A stretch of DNA of 64,000 bases from Owenia fusiformis (Eukaryota > Annelida > Polychaeta > Sabellida > Oweniidae): positions 4,338,001 to 4,402,000 of the forward strand of contig CAIIXF020000001.1 in assembly GCA_903813345.2 (NCBI GenBank), given 5' to 3'. Under the pieces are notes generated by a model, which ran no database searches, was not told the origin of the DNA, and worked only from the letters and a program-made list of their open reading frames with translations. Position numbers and translations under genes: made by a program. The stretch's first letter is position 1. Every line of letters starts with the position of its first letter. Below, one piece after another: positions 62,671 through 64,000 of this stretch.

Positions 62671-64000
62671 CTTTCTATTGTACAATGAACAAAAATATCA
62701 TCTACTAAGTATGTTGTTTGGTTACACATCTCATAATATTTCTGTCAGGTTTACAGTAATAAAGTGTTCTATTAAAGTGTATGTGTATTAGAAAAATAGC
62801 AATGTTGACCAAGTGTGCACTTGAGAGGAGTCCATTCAAAAATGAGTATACATGTGCGTTTTTGAACAACATGCCATCGGGTTTACATTAAAACTAGAAA
62901 ATAGTGTTTCATAAATAAATGCAGAGAGAATTAGATCTAGCGAGCAAGCTAAACAAAAAATGTAACTTTTTCTATTTTTATAGCTACCATTTTTATTATT
63001 TGGGAGAATCTAAATCCTTATCCTTAATAACTTCACCAATTCACAAAATATCGCAGATCTTTTGGGAAATATTGTTGTATTTGAGATCATAAGGAATAGA
63101 TTGGTAGGCCAATTGTACTTTTTGCTTGCAACTTTGTCACTCCCTATAGATCTGATTCTGCCTTTAAATTGTTCTTATTGTGGACTAGTACTTATTGTAT
63201 TAACTTTTTTTTAGATGTGTAACTTTTTGTGAAGTATGACACCCTTACTTCCAGCCCTAACTAAGTTTTAGTTTGTTGAAGTCACAAATTGTGCTTTTAG
63301 TTCACCAACATTGATTTAATTGTAATGCTCTGGTACTGTCTAAATTTGTGTACTGATAGTTTATACATGTAATTGTACAATTATATTAATCTTGTATATT
63401 ACAATAGTTTGCTAAATTTTCCAATGATTCAAGAAAAATACAGAAACTGCCAAGTGAATTTTTCTTGGCACAATATTTTCCGTGTGAAAATGTGCTTATT
63501 CAGTGATATTTGGGATATACATATACTGTACTTTGATGGTTTTTCAACAGAAATAATGTTTTAGACAACAAAACGTCATGATGTGGTGTCAGAATGTAAT
63601 ACGGATTTTGTGTCACAGTGTGAAAATATATTTATAACACATGGGCCAATCAGTTCACTAGAAATTTCACCATAAGTGAATAAATGTATGTACATCATTC
63701 CCTTAGCACAATATTATATTGTTACGGAAATATATTTATTTATACTGTTATGAATTACTTTTATTGTTCGTTCAATCAAGCTATTTAGGGAGGCAGAATC
63801 CTGTGAATAATTTTGGTTATAAAATATTTCAAACATATTACATGTAGGGTTGTAGATCCAAGAGTTTTATGAAGCTCTGCTTTAAAAGTCCTTACAACTT
63901 TATTGTTCCGACATTCCACACTAGACTCCTCACTTGCATTATTTCCTTAAAAAGGACATCTTGCTTCATCAAGCTTCGGACCTATCCTATACTGTAGAAC

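Larger units (their letters stand above)
59326..64000. other. GLS 3' region and intergenic sequence
   Basis: It begins with the GLS 3'UTR, whose end is not fixed (AATAAA near 61598, 62758 and 63679 are candidates). It contains three tandem-repeat blocks listed separately and a weak tRNA-like patch at 60400-60465 (agttcaaatct). 62700-64000 shows nothing recognisable. Confidence 0.55.

Overview
The window looks like nuclear DNA from an animal, most likely a marine invertebrate. It is AT-rich, most exons are short and split by repeat-filled introns with GT..AG borders, and three conserved animal genes are recognisable by translation. Frequent ACATGT-type words and the mix of L1/Tx1-like LINEs, CR1/Jockey-like LINEs, tRNA-derived SINEs and fold-back MITEs would fit a mollusc, another lophotrochozoan or an invertebrate deuterostome. 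I cannot place it more closely from the sequence alone.

Layout. 1-7400 is intergenic and is a nest of inverted-repeat elements and SINEs. 7416-about 32400 (+) holds NADK, the NAD kinase that makes NADP+: a TATA promoter, an inferred non-coding first exon, eleven coding exons and one possible 36-nt cassette exon. About 34000-46300 (-) holds TAF10, a histone-fold subunit of TFIID and SAGA, with five coding exons of which the first codes only 13 nt. 46731-about 62000 (+) holds kidney-type mitochondrial glutaminase (GLS) in fourteen coding exons that give 612 residues. NADK and TAF10 converge; TAF10 and GLS diverge from a 430-bp spacer that probably serves both. No pathway link among the three is implied beyond shared housekeeping character.

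Mobile DNA. An intact 1272-codon L1/Tx1-type LINE ORF with a perfect 16-bp target duplication lies antisense in NADK intron 7. A 5'-truncated relative with a 12-bp duplication lies in TAF10 intron 4. A CR1/Jockey-like LINE with one stop and one frameshift lies in TAF10 intron 1 and is itself split by a 415-bp TTAA-flanked MITE. A 3.7-kb composite palindrome fills much of NADK intron 2.

Most unusual feature. The last 54 bp of NADK exon 9, together with the first 6 bp of the intron and so the splice donor itself, have been amplified into about 18 tandem 60-bp units (30087-31271). Every unit keeps a GT donor, and the units up to 31166 stay in frame. Splicing from any of these donors would therefore give NADK with a whole number of extra repeats, mostly 20 residues each. 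Introns are described where they hold something; GLS introns 2 and 3 and the last 2 kb hold little that I can name.
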